The notes under the pieces are model-generated. The model had not been told where the DNA came from. It worked only from the letters and a program-made list of their open reading frames with translations, and did no database searches. From Ottelia alismoides (lineage: Eukaryota; Streptophyta; Magnoliopsida; Alismatales; Hydrocharitaceae): a DNA stretch of 64,000 bases. The translations under genes were made by a program, and so were the position numbers. This document shows, in pieces, positions 1 to 10,934 of the stretch. The stretch's first letter is position 1. Each line of letters begins with the position of its first letter. The stretch covers positions 1 through 64,000 of the forward strand of contig JAZKJV010009329.1 in NCBI GenBank assembly GCA_037367405.1, given 5' to 3'.

Positions 1-1589
1 TTCGACGCCGGAGATGGCGGAGGTGGTGGAGACGCCTCTGACCGTCCTTGACTTGCCCAACGACACGAGGGGTGGAGCTGTCACCTCCAGGTACCCGTAG
101 AGCTCGAAAGGAAGGAAGAAGGTGGACCGAAGGGACTCAAATTTTGAAATGGAATTCAGGTCTGCATATAAGGGGTTGACGGACAGGAGAGGAAGAACGA
201 GGCGCAACGGATGTCTCGTTGATCCATCGATCGAGGTTGCACAAGGGCGGTCATGCCCGTGGATCGAGGATCGAAAGTCAAGGAGACGCTAACTCGAAAG
301 GATGCAAGAGCAAGCCTCGAAAAAATCGAGAAAGAGGGGTCACACCGAGGTCTGACAAGGGCAGAGGGGGAAGGACAACCAGTTGACCGGGGGGTCAACG
401 TGGACTGTCACCTGGTTGGTCCACGTGGACCAACCAGGGAAAACCCTGGGAAAATTATTAAAAAAATCAATTAAAATTAGTAAATGAATTTATTATTTTT
501 TAGGTTATAAAATGAAAAATATCGATTATTTTCTAAGGTATTTAATATGATTTTTAATTATTTTTATGAGGTGTAAAAATAAAAGTTACCTTTTTAGGCA
601 TGTATATGTATATATTTCTATGTACTTTATTAATTTATTTTTTTGTATATTTAATTTTATTATTTTTGTTTATTATTTTATAAATTTATAAAATATTTTT
701 ATACAATTAATTATATTTTTATTTTATTTCTCTAAAGTGTTTTGTACACTTAATAAAATAGAAGTATAGTTTATGTAGGTATATTTATAGATGTTATACC
801 TATGTATTATATACATGTGTTTTATTTTCGTATTCTCTTGAGGTTTTTATTCAGATTTTAATGTACATATTTACTATGAATAATATTTACAAAATCATAA
901 AAATAAGAAATTATAAAAATAAAGAATAATAAATAAAATGAATATTTTAATCTGTACAAGTATACAATATGGGTCCAAAACTCAACTTTCAAACCGTAGC
1001 TCCGCCAAACGCGAAACCACCTTCATTAAATAGATTATTTAAAATTATATACAATTAAAGGTGATTTTGATGTGTTTCGAGCTTTTATTTGAGAGATACA
1101 GGTCTGAGAAGTTGGGATTCTGGAATTTTATTCAGATCATAACTTTTTATCTGTACATTATTTTTGAGTGAAATCAATTTTGTATCTTTCTATATTTAAT
1201 TATCTACACCTTTCATGTGCAAAGATTCTTTATTTGAGGTATAAAAAGTAGAACTAAAAATAGGTCCCAAAATGAATAAAGAATGAATAAAATAAAAGGA
1301 AATCTTTATTGGTATCTGGCCCTTATCTCCCCCTACTTTATTCCTTGTCGACCTAGTCATCGAGATGCCTAGGTCTCAGGGTTTCGGGTCATAAAATATT
1401 TACAATATTTTATTCTTTTTCTTTTCTTTTCTTTTTTCTTTTATTTTATCTTTAAAACATCATTTTATACATTATTTACACACACATGCATGGATGCTAA
1501 GATGCGGGAATTAAGGGTATTTACAAGCATTTGTCAGGGTTTTTGAGGCCAAAATGACAGAATAAAGATGATGAAATGTGGATTCATCA
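1..1589 (-). repeat. E1 element 3' LTR, truncated by window start
   Basis: This stretch matches about 33640-35218 along its whole length with scattered substitutions, so it is the other LTR of the same outer element. It ends (plus strand) in GATTCATCA, directly followed by a polypurine tract read on the minus strand, as expected for the 3' LTR of a minus-strand element. The first 250 bases are GC-rich and contain a TATA-like GCATATAA at 174-181. A perfect 26-base palindrome centred on CACGTG lies at 412-437. The rest is AT-rich with no coding potential. The small ORFs here are not conserved as proteins. Confidence 0.9.
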
Positions 1590-1625
1590 TCCCCCTATAC
1601 TTTGCCTTTGCTAGTCCCTAGCAAA
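1590..1625 (-). other. E1 polypurine tract and PPT-adjacent hairpin
   Basis: Read on the minus strand, a purine run (AAGTATAGGGGGA) abuts the 3' LTR start TGATGAATCC. This is the plus-strand primer site for reverse transcription. Just upstream in element sense, 1607-1625 forms a hairpin with 8-bp arms TTTGCTAG / CTAGCAAA around TCC. The same arrangement is found next to the PPT of the other two families. Known: the PPT primes second-strand synthesis. Inferred: the hairpin is a cis element. Confidence 0.85.
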
Positions 1626-3365
1626 CACTTATGCAATAAGTGCAGAGAACAAAGAAAAGAAAAAGAAGAAAGATGGAATAAGTTTAATTATCAAACTTGT
1701 CTTAACAAAATCAAAGTTCAGAGCTTAAGTCGGACCTTTGGAATTTTAGTGCGGGCGGAACCTTAATGAGAACCAGATTTGAAATCCAACAGCCTTCGAG
1801 AATCCCAGAACTCTGCCCAAGTCTCCTTAATATCTAGGTCAGAAATATCTCAACTCATACGCAAACCTTTACGACTATGAAGCTGACTCGTACAATGTAA
1901 GTGGTGGTGGCTCTCCCCAACTAGAATGTCAAAGAGACTGACTTCTCCAACATGACAACCCAATGATTCCCCAATCCAATAACTCCTTCCTCGAGGAGCG
2001 GGGTATTCCCTTCTAAGTTCAAGTGGCAACCAGCTTAAGAGGAGGGGGTGAAGAGAAGAATGGACGGTAGCCAGTGTAGCTACCTATCCTAGGATGCAAG
2101 ATCAGTGTAATCAAGTCATCCAGCTGCAGGCTCACATGATTTGACTTTGGAACTCAAGCTTTCTTATCTATACAACATATTCACAAACTTTTGCTAGCAT
2201 TTTATTTTTGTACAGGTCTAGCTTCTTTTTTTTGAATACTATATACATCAGCATTTACATAGGGAGTTTTCCTCTTGAGCCAGTAGACTGTCCCTCTTTT
2301 GAAGCTTTATTGCAACCCACACTCTCCTATCTTTAGAATTCCTCATCACTGTACGGGTTGGGGTACACTTCCCTCCCGAGAGGAGGACAAGTGTTTCCAC
2401 TTGTGCGCGTCTCATACCGGCAAATCCAATCCCCTAACCCCTCCAACTGAGTTGAGCCATGTGAAAGGTGCAGGTGTCCAAGTTAGGTCATTATCAACAA
2501 GAGTCGTACGTGTGCTCCAAAATACTCTACTTAGGCAGTCAAGAATCCATTGAACCAAGTCTTGTGATCCTCAAGATCAAACTCAATCCGAAAAATGCGA
2601 ATGCTATGCAAATGCGATGCAGAAAATATTTTTGTGATGCAATTTTCAAAGATTTTGAACTTTTTATGGATTTTTTTAAAAGATGATGCATACGCATTTT
2701 TTTTTGTATTTTTCAAAAAGATTTTTCAAATGTTTTTGGATTTTAATTTTGCAAATGTTTTTGCATTTTTCAACACAAAAAGATTTTGGATAAAAACTAG
2801 TTAAAAATATTTACAAGGGAATGTGTCTTACATTTACAAGAAGTGGATTTTAAGAATTTACAAGGGTAAGTGATCAATTTTATATGTATATACAATAAAG
2901 AATTTTTGGTGTGATGTATGCATTCCTCAAACTTATTTGAAAATCATTTTACAAACAATTTTGAAAAACTATAGTCCAAAATAATTTTTACAAATATTTT
3001 AGAAAACATGTACACATATTTGAAAATCATTTTGCAAAGGTTTTCCAAACATTATAAATAGATTTTTCACATATTTTTGCAACCATTTTTCAAACCATTT
3101 GCAAATTATTTTTCAAACATTTTATTTCATACAATGAAAATAAACTTTACAAACCAAAATGTTTTTACAAAGGTTGAAAACATGTAATAAAATGTTTTTA
3201 AAATAGTTTCAAAAGATTTTTCGCAAAGATTTTCAAACTATTTTTCAAATATTTTACAAAAAAAATTTTCACCTGATTTATTAATCAGCACATACAAAAA
3301 GAATTTGAGGAATGATAACATCTTTTTATTAGGTTTTTTAATGTATTTTAAAGAATTATTAGCCA
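1626..3365 (-). other. E1 3' noncoding region between integrase and LTR
   Basis: No credible gene is present. Short blocks here recur at matching positions in element C and in F3: a CCTCGxGGAG...GGTATTCCCTTCT block near 1988-2020, a CCAGTGTAGC block near 2071-2085, and an AAGCTTTATTGCAACCC block near 2301. From about 2590 to 3260 the sequence becomes low-complexity and T-rich, with degenerate repeats of TTTGCAAA and TTTTTCAAA type. Athila relatives often carry an env-like ORF at this place. None is visible here. Confidence 0.7.
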
Positions 3366-3914
3366 TCATTATTAGGAGAATATGAAAGCACGAGTTATGG
3401 CTAAAGTATATACACAGTATATACGACCCCCCATACTTAGCTTGAGCTATGTCCTCATAGATCAGAGTGAAAACAGAAGACATAACTCGAACTGAGTATA
3501 GGAAAATCTAAAGAATAAACCAATCAAAGAGATGAATGAATCAATGAGAAGTTGACTGTCCCCCCTATACTTAGGATCAGATAATCCTAAGTATAACATA
3601 CTATACACAAAGCAGGGAGGGTCAAGGGTGGGAATGAACAGATCGTACTCAGATTGTCTCCTCCTATACTTAGGGTAGAGTATCCCTAAGTATAGACAAG
3701 AAGTGGAGACAATGGAAAGGATCGAAAAGAATGAAAACACGGGTACACACCCCCTATACTTAGGACAAAGTACGTCCTAAGTATAGAAAACTGTCAACAA
3801 GGGGCGACACCTTTTTGATATAAAAAGAAGATAGAAAAGGAAAAGAAGAAAAGAATAGACCACAACTCAGTGTGTGTACCCCCTATACTTAGGACAAGGT
3901 GTGTCCTAAGTATA
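3366..3914 (-). repeat. E1 array of five PPT-hairpin modules
   Basis: Five copies of CCCC(C)(TA)TACTTAG (plus strand) are each followed by the reverse complement of the part after the C run. The hairpins span 3433-3500 (long, imperfect), 3566-3595, 3664-3693, 3755-3785 and 3884-3914. In element sense each reads hairpin, then AAGTATAG, then G run, so the 3' arm overlaps a PPT copy. The lower stem TATACTTAGG/CCTAAGTATA is constant. The stem tip varies with pairing kept (GGAT/ATCC, GGG/CCC, GGAC/GTCC). A direct lead-in block with inverted GTATATAC copies precedes the first module. Confidence 0.85.
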
Positions 3915-4053
3915 GCAAAATCAAAAGATGAAGATGGGGTAACAGACATAACAGAAGAATAAAAGAATGATATGGACATATGGATCTGTACAGAGGAAGA
4001 CGAAAGTGATAGGCATGTATGAGATGCAGATGATATGAATCAAAGAGCACATC

Positions 4054-5103
4054 TCATACCAGATGAATGGGGACAACTTCAACGGTCGGTGGATCATGAT
4101 CTAGATATAGCTTCAGGCGCTGACCGTTAACACGAAAGGCAGAGGAAGATGACAGCTCGTATATATCAATACTACCATTGTCATGTACTTTCCTGACCAC
4201 ATACAGACCTTTCCACTTGCTTTGTAATTTCCCTGGAAATAATTTTAGCCTAGAATCAAACAACCATACTCGCTGATAGGGCTCAAACTGTTTATGGCTA
4301 ATATGAGAATCGTGCCATGTATTCACTTTTTCCTTATACTGTAGGCTGCTAGAAAAGGTTGTGTCTCTCAACTCCTCCAGGGCTGCCAACTCTACTTTCC
4401 TCTGTTCTCCTATACTCTCGGGATCCAACAATAACGTTGTAACTGACTATAGTGACTTATGCTTGATTTCCACGGGTAAATGGCACGACTTGCATAGATG
4501 AGACAAAAGGGAGATGTCCCTAGTGGTGTCTTGAAGGAAGTTCGATAGGCCCATAAGACCGAGTCCAAAAGCTGTGACCAATCTTTTCAGTCTAGGCGGA
4601 CTACCTTCTATAAAATAGTCTTGATCTCCCTATTCGAAACTTCAGCAAGACCATTAGTTCAAGGGTGATATGGACTGGCAATACGATGGTCAATGTTGAA
4701 CTCGTCTACAAGGGCCTTGACCTTGTCGTTAATAAAGTGAGACCCCCCCGTTTGAAATCAGAACTCTAGGTACCTCGAACCGTGAAATGATATTTTTCCT
4801 CAAAAAGCGACACACGGTCTTCGCATCTGCGTCTCGGGCGGGGATGGCCTCAACCCAACGACTCACATAATCCACAGCAAGCAGAATATACTCAAACCCC
4901 TGACTCTTAGGAAATGGGACTATGAAATCAATACCCCATGCGTCAAAAACCTCACAAAAGTGAATGGGATGCATGGGCATCATGTCTCTCTGTCCGCAAG
5001 TACCCATCTTCTGACAGGTCAGTACACCTCTTCACAAATTCATCGAAATCCTTGAAGAGAGTAGGCCACCAAAGGCTGGATTGGAGCACCTTCTATGTTG
5101 TTC
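4054..5103 (-). pseudogene. E1 integrase, core and C-terminal part (decayed)
   Basis: The minus strand encodes the second part of an Athila-type integrase in broken frames. After the solo LTR comes the end of the zinc-binding domain. A frameshift follows near the CxxC, then the catalytic core with GIDF and AVDYVSRWVEAIP (5007-4729). The second catalytic Asp is changed: the usual ISDGG reads ISNGG. A frameshift then falls in a C-rich run near 4741-4747. Another in-frame piece (4431-4054) covers the C-terminal domain, with WHDSHI and a module resembling SKWKGPYVV that reads KGLYVV here. The remnant cannot be functional. Family assignment rests on clear similarity to the intact F3 integrase in this window. 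Confidence 0.88.
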
Positions 5104-6817
5104 GTCTCTGATGCGGCTCGGGTCCGATTGCGGTTTTAAGTGATTGGGTTGTCGTGTAGAGAACCACAAAGAGACCTGATCTTTTACATCAAACAAAGAT
5201 CGATTTAAAACCTTACACTATTTCTTTAACCAGGTAAGTGTGCCTGGGTCGAACTCAAGGAGGCAGAATAGGATACTTTGATTTTTTTAAGTGAAAATAT
5301 ATTTTTGTGATTATTTTATCTCTTCTTAGAGTGATCGAGGAAACACGATATTTTTTATGGATTTTTTATTTTAAATTTTTTATTTGATTTTATATTTTTT
5401 CCAATTTTTATTTATTTTTCAAAGTGATATTTTTCAAATAATTTACCTACAATATAATAGGTGAAGAATAGGTGAAATATAAGTGATATTATAGAGTAGG
5501 TGAATCGATCGAGCAACGAGCTCGATGAACACTCGATATCAAATCAAAATGGAGTCAATTTGCGACAAATCAAAATACAATGAAGAAGCGACGAAAACAC
5601 ACCAAAATTACTTAAAAACCTTGCGGGGGTAGTTGTGTAACTACCCTAAAAAACTACGAAAAATAATGTCAAAAATATGTCCAAAGTCCCCCTACAACAT
5701 AGGGGTAGAAATGCAAGAAAAACTAAGAAATGTTCTGAAGTTAGGTCCTCTGTCAGGGACTGAAATGTAAAAAATATGAAGTATTACATTTAGGCCCCCT
5801 CGCGGGGACCTAAACGTAATTTCTGGAAAGTTCTGGGGCGGTCTGGAATGCTTGAAATCCTCTGGATTCAAGATGCAAAATGTACACCGCTTCGGCTTGG
5901 ACGGTCTGGATTATAACGTGCAGCGCAATCTGAGCCGCCCGCTGATGACACGTGTTGCAAGACTGTACCCCGGCTGTTCTTTGGGCCGTTCTTCAACCGG
6001 TTGAGCAGCTGATGAAGGCGACATCTTCTCCGAATTCTTACCGGCGACTGGAGTGAAGCTTGGGCCTCCTGCAGGTCCAGAGGGGTGGCTCCTCCACCCC
6101 TCGAGCTCGCCTGCGGTTGAGCACAAACGGAGGTGGCGGATATCGGCGAGGCAAAGCCGATGAAGATGGTGTACCCCTGCTCCTGGAGACTGATGGAAGG
6201 TTGTTGCACCTTCTTTGAATGGAGATTTCGTGAAAATGAAGACTCCAAATGATTCGAAACTGCTCCAGATGCAAGATAAACCTGCAAAGATCAAATGTGT
6301 GTGCTCGATTTACGATAAATCGGCCGAAAGATTAAGGTTTTTGTAAGCTCAAAAATCATTTCCAGAATAGACGAGACATACTTGAGAAATACTCGAGAAA
6401 TGAAACACGATTTGGATTGAATATGAAATGAATTGACAATGGATTTCGAATGTACGTTTTATAAGGTTGATTAGGCTTCCTAACTACATGATTAACTGCG
6501 CTAATGTATGCATGAAGATCGAGAAGGAAAATCGCAAAGATGAATGAGTAGATCTGGGAAAGAGAGGTGTATTTACCTCAGATGGTTGCTCGACGATCGA
6601 TCTTTGCCAGAGCTAAACGCGCACAAGGCGGCGATGCAAGGGCTGGCGAGCACCTTGGAACTCCTCCCCGATGATCCTTCTCCCACGCAGGCACCTTTGG
6701 CCGGAACTGTTACCTCCTGAGCGAGCGGAGAGAGGCGAGGAAGAGAGGGGTCGGCTACTGGATTCTGAGCTTCAGGTGGTTAAGACAAAGTTAGTTATAA
6801 TCTGCCAAGTTTAAGGG

Positions 6818-6825
6818 TATTTATA
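6818..6825 (-). promoter_or_regulatory. TATA box in solo LTR
   Basis: The minus strand reads CTATAAATACCC, a near-ideal plant TATA box. A TATA-like motif occupies the same relative place in the C-family LTRs, followed downstream by a shared AACTAACTTTG/AACTAACTCTCC block. A start site about 30 bases downstream on the minus strand is inferred. Confidence 0.6.
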
Positions 6826-7000
6826 GAGTAATTTACTTGGGCTTCAAGGTTAATCCAAGGGTGGCGAGTAAGAAGGTTGTTAGGAGATTAGATTCAAGGG
6901 GTTGGATCGAGTGAAGTGCATCTAGTGTGCGCGGAAAAATTGGTTGAAGATGGTCGGTTGAAGCAGAAGCTGTATCAGCTTCTTGATGAAGATGCACCAA

Positions 7001-7020
7001 GTGCTGACATGTGTCAGCAC
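7001..7020. repeat. LTR palindrome in solo LTR
   Basis: Arms GTGCTGACA and TGTCAGCAC face each other around two bases. The palindrome marks the change from the GC-rich half to the AT-rich half of the LTR. It corresponds in position to palindromes in the C, F3 and E1 LTRs. Confidence 0.7.
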
Positions 7021-8222
7021 CTGGGTGGCCAGATGCATAAATACATTATATATTATATAATAAATAGTAAATAGCGTTATTTCAAATAGGTATAAAAACA
7101 AGAAATGTAAATAATTAAATTATCTAAATTATAGAATAATTACTTTTTATAAATAATATATATTATTCGAAATATAAATATTATATTAATAAATAGATAT
7201 AGATAAATAGATTTTGGATTTTTAATTTAATAAAAAAATAATTAAATATTAATTTTGTATTTTCCTAATTATTAGAATAATAAATAAATATTGTGTGAAT
7301 TTTTATGGATTTTAATAAATTAATTTACATATATTAATAAATACAGGTATAAGTTAACCAGTTCATTTTTATCTATAGATTAGGGTTTTGGATTTTATTA
7401 AAATAATAAATAAGCTCCAAAAATTCTGAAATAAATTATGATGAAAATACAATATCGTGAAAATAATTAGAAATTATAAAATTTATAAAATTATAAATAG
7501 TGTTTCTACATAAAATAAATAGCCCAGAAACCCTGTTGTCATTAGGTCCCAAAACCAACTTTTTGCAAACAGACTCCGAATTCAATGAATCCACCTCTAT
7601 TAATTAGCGAATATTATTTTATGAACTTTAAAGGTGAGTAGAGTGAAATTGGAGTTCGTATGAAGAAGCTATGATGTTTGGAAGTTGAGAATTTGACAAT
7701 TTAAAAGCTGGATTTCTTGGCATATATATAGGATAATATTTTTAACTTATTTTTATATTTTTATATACATTTTGAGAAATAATTAGGAAAAGAGTTTGAT
7801 GAAAAATATGTACATATGAATTAATTAAAAAATCAATGAAGATTTGGTATTTATTGGATAAATAGTGAGGATTATGTGGAGTGTAACTTAATTTATTTTT
7901 ATGATTTTCTTCCCTTATCTCCCCCTACTTATAGATTTGCCGACCAATCCATGCTGACTTAGTCTCGAGGGTTAGGTTATAAATATACCTTGCATATATA
8001 TTTATATTTATACGTCATATTGTACATATATACATATTTACAATCTGCCTTATTTTCTTTACTTTGATCTTTATTTATTTACATGATTTTGATGCTTAAA
8101 AGTGGATATTTATTCATGAATGAAGTTTTTATAAAAGATGTGAATTAATGTATATTTACATGTATTTTTAAGGGTTTTAAGACAAAATGCGACAGAAATG
8201 TTAATGAATCATGGGTTCATCA

Positions 8223-8280
8223 GTCTCCCAGAATGATGTCCTCCTGCCTCAAGCTTGTGGCAGTAGGTGAGGATGCTATG
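8223..8280 (-). pseudogene. E1 integrase, N-terminal zinc-binding fragment
   Basis: Upstream of the solo LTR the minus strand encodes the start of the HHCC domain (CHKLEAGGHHSG), in frame with the RNase H/linker reading frame but after an in-frame stop at 8281-8283. The domain is cut by the solo LTR after HHSG and resumes at 5108. The two Cys of HHCC lie beyond the insertion, in a frameshifted stretch. Confidence 0.85.
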
Positions 8281-10191
8281 CTACTCTTCTTGAGGAATGC
8301 ACCTCCTCCAGATGCTAAGTCCTCCTTCATGATAAAGGATGGGATCCTCCCAATGGTAAAACTTGGCCTTCGCTAGGAAGGTCTCAAGTTTCTGCCTGGG
8401 CCAACCTTGTGGAACCATCTTGGCAACAAGATAGTTCACAATGTCGGCGTACCATGGGAGCGAGGTGATTGCCAGGATCGCCTCATCTGGAAACGTCTTT
8501 GTGATAGGTGCGCTGGGCTCAGATTCCTCAAAGTTCTCTAAGCGGGAGAGGTGATCCGCCACCACATTATTAACTCCAGGCTTATCCTTAATGTCAATAT
8601 CAAACTCCTGGAGCAGAAGGTTCCATCTAGTAAGGCGAGCTTTGGCATCCTTCTTGGCCATGAGGTACCAGATGGCGGTGTGATTTGTAAACATAGTCAC
8701 TCTAGATCCGAGAATATATGATCGATACTTATCCAAAGCAAAGACTACAGCTAGCATCTATTTCTCTGTCACAGTGTAATTCCGTTGAGCGGCACCCAAA
8801 GTCCGGCTAGCGTAGTGAATGGCATACGACAATCCATCCCTCCTCTGTCCAAGCACAGCCCCTACGGCAAAATCAGAAGCATCCGTCATGATCTCGAATG
8901 GGAGAGACCAATCGGGTGGCTGAAGGACAGGAGCCGTGACAACCATATCCTTGAGAGTCTTAAAGGATGCAAGACACCTATCATCTACAATGAACTCGGT
9001 GTCTTTCATTAACAAATCAGTAAGCGGTCGGGCAATATGACTGAAGTCCTGAATGAACCGTCGGTAGAAATTGACATGCCCCAGAAAAGACCGTAATTGG
9101 TGCAGATTGGACGGTGGATTGATTTTTCTTATGATATCCACCTTGGCCGGATCGACCTCCATGCCCCTGTTGGAGATGATATGACCAAGGATCGTTCCCT
9201 GAGTCACCATGAAGTGACTCTTCTCCCAAGACAAGACAAGGTTGACCTCTATGCAGCGTTGAAGCACATAGTCTAGGCTGTCAAGACAAGCATCAAACCC
9301 ATCACCATAGACCGAGAAGTCATCCATGAAGACCTCCAAACAGTCACCCACCATGTCCGAGAAAATGGACAACATGCACCTTTGGAATGTCTCCGGGACG
9401 TTACACAAACCAAAGGGCATCCGTCTGAAAGCATACGTCCCAAACAGATAGGTAAATGTCGTTTTTTCCTGGTCTTCGGGTGCAATGGCCACTTGATTGT
9501 AACCGGAGTACCCGTCAAGAAAACACTAGTGACTCTTCCCAACTAGCGTCTTGATAATATGATCAATGAATGGCAGTGGGAAGTGATCCTTCTTGGTGGC
9601 CTGATTCAATTGTCTGTAGTCCACATAGACCCTCCAAGACGTGGGTACCCGGGTAGCTATCTCCTCTCCAGAATCACTCACAACTGTAGTGATACCCGTC
9701 TTCTTGGGTACCACATGTAATGGACTAACCCACTTGGAGTCGGAGATGGGGTAGATAAAATCGGCGCTCCACCACTTTGATATTTCCTTCATGACCACAT
9801 CTCGAAGATTCGGGTTCAGCTGTCGCTGGAACTCACGCGAGGGCTTAGCGTCCTCTTCAAGATAAATGTGGTGGGAGCACAGAGCCGTACTAATCCCCTA
9901 GAGATCAGCTATACTCCATCATATCGCCTTGCAGTTTCTTTCAAGAACCTCCATCAGACGAGATTCTTTCTCTCCAGTCAATCCTGCTGAGATAATGACT
10001 GGGTGCATATCTGGCTCACCCGCAAGGAATCTATACTTTAGCGACTACGGCAAGGGCTTCAATTCTGGACAACTGGGAGGTGGCAGATCTGGCTTCTGAT
10101 ATGTCTGTGTGAAGGCTACCAGACCTGCATGTGAGAACTCTCGTTGTGCATGAAAATCTGACGAAAGGAACCTTGCTGGTATCTCTGTGAA
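8281..10191 (-). pseudogene. E1 reverse transcriptase and RNase H (decayed)
   Basis: One minus-strand frame covers RT and RNase H with several stops. The RT fingers (SREFQRQLNPN, FIYPISDSKWVSPLHVVPKK) and palm are recognisable, including the Athila-type active site VFMDDFSVYG. RNase H follows with TDASDF, TVTEK and ADHLS. Stops include 9526-9528, in the stretch equivalent to LVGKxxxCFLDGYSGY, and 8758-8760, just after TVTEK where the F3 copy has Glu. The part before 9798 has further stops. The third RNase H acidic residue is lost: the F3 copy has TDHTA where this one reads TNHTA. Athila lineage is judged from the RT signature. Confidence 0.9.
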
Positions 10192-10934
10192 CTATGTTGG
10201 CTCGCTCTCCGTCCTAGCTGTCGGCTCAGAAGGAATCAAACATGGAAAGTAATCATCGAAGTCATCCCAATCAATGTCTGAATCCGAGGGATCTGAACTA
10301 GAAGAACACGAATGAAACTCTGCTTCACCACTCATCCCACACCTGTCAGCCTCAAAGGTGTCCTCTGCCAGGGGTGTGCTCTCCAAACTCTCAACTGTCA
10401 TAAGCTGTAGGTGCGCTGAATCTGGGGCAAGGCGAGGGCTTGTGCTACTGGAACTGTCCAAATGGATTCATCATCTGTCATCAAAAAATCACACTCCTGG
10501 TGGACGTCTCGCTCATCCTCTGTCATCTGCTCGGTGTCACTGGACTGCTCTGGGCATGCTGATTCTCTTGCTTTGGTTTCTTCGATCGTCTCTATTTGTA
10601 TACTCTCGCCCTTTACATGAAAGCACACCTTCCCACTATCATGGTCGGTCACCGCCTTGACAGTGGCCAAGAATGGATGTCCGAGTATGATGGGGGTATC
10701 TATTACCGACTCAGGGATCTCCATATCCAATACAACAAAATCCACAGGGAATTTCAGGCCCTGAATGGTAACGACCATGTCTCTCAACAATCCCTTCAGC
10801 CTCTTAATCGTCCTATCAACAAACTGAAGGACTATCCTGCTCCGAAGAAGAGGACCAAACTCGAATCGGTCGAGTAAGGCTGCCAGAAGGAGGTTGATAG
10901 AAGAGTCGTTGTTTAATAGAGTACGATCGAACCA
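10192..10934 (-). pseudogene. E1 protease and pro-pol linker (decayed)
   Basis: The minus strand encodes a retropepsin remnant followed by an acidic, Ser-rich linker. The protease part shows the conserved body FPVDFVVLDMEIPES and IILGHPFLAT. The active-site region, which reads LLDNGSSIN in F3, reads LLNNDSSIN here, so the catalytic Asp and the Gly are both changed. A TAG at 10935-10937 separates it from gag. The linker (10461-10192) is rich in Ser, Asp and Glu and has no domain that I recognise. Confidence 0.82.

Larger units (their letters stand above)
5109..8222 (-). mobile_element. Solo LTR of the C family inserted in E1 integrase
   Basis: A 3114-bp LTR starts TGATGCGGCT and ends GGTTCATCA on the plus strand. 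It is flanked by a perfect 5-bp target duplication GTCTC (5104-5108 and 8223-8227). It is similar throughout to the two LTRs of element C but clearly diverged from them, so it is a related subfamily. No PBS, PPT or internal sequence adjoins it. Removing it together with one GTCTC rejoins the integrase zinc-finger segment HHSG with its downstream residues. Solo LTRs are the usual product of recombination between the two LTRs of one inserted element. Orientation is the same as the surrounding element. Confidence 0.93.

Noticed and set aside
2595..3260. T-rich repeats as a possible satellite or scaffold-attachment region
   Set aside because: The units are too degenerate for a satellite, and low-complexity T runs occur at the same place in all three families as part of the element.
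3366..3914. CRISPR-like array interpretation of the repeated CCCCCTATACTTAG units
   Set aside because: The spacing is irregular, each unit carries its own inverted arm, the units match the element PPT, and the host is eukaryotic.
10358..10877. Plus-strand ORFs opposite E1 protease
   Set aside because: These are shadow frames of the decayed protease and linker.
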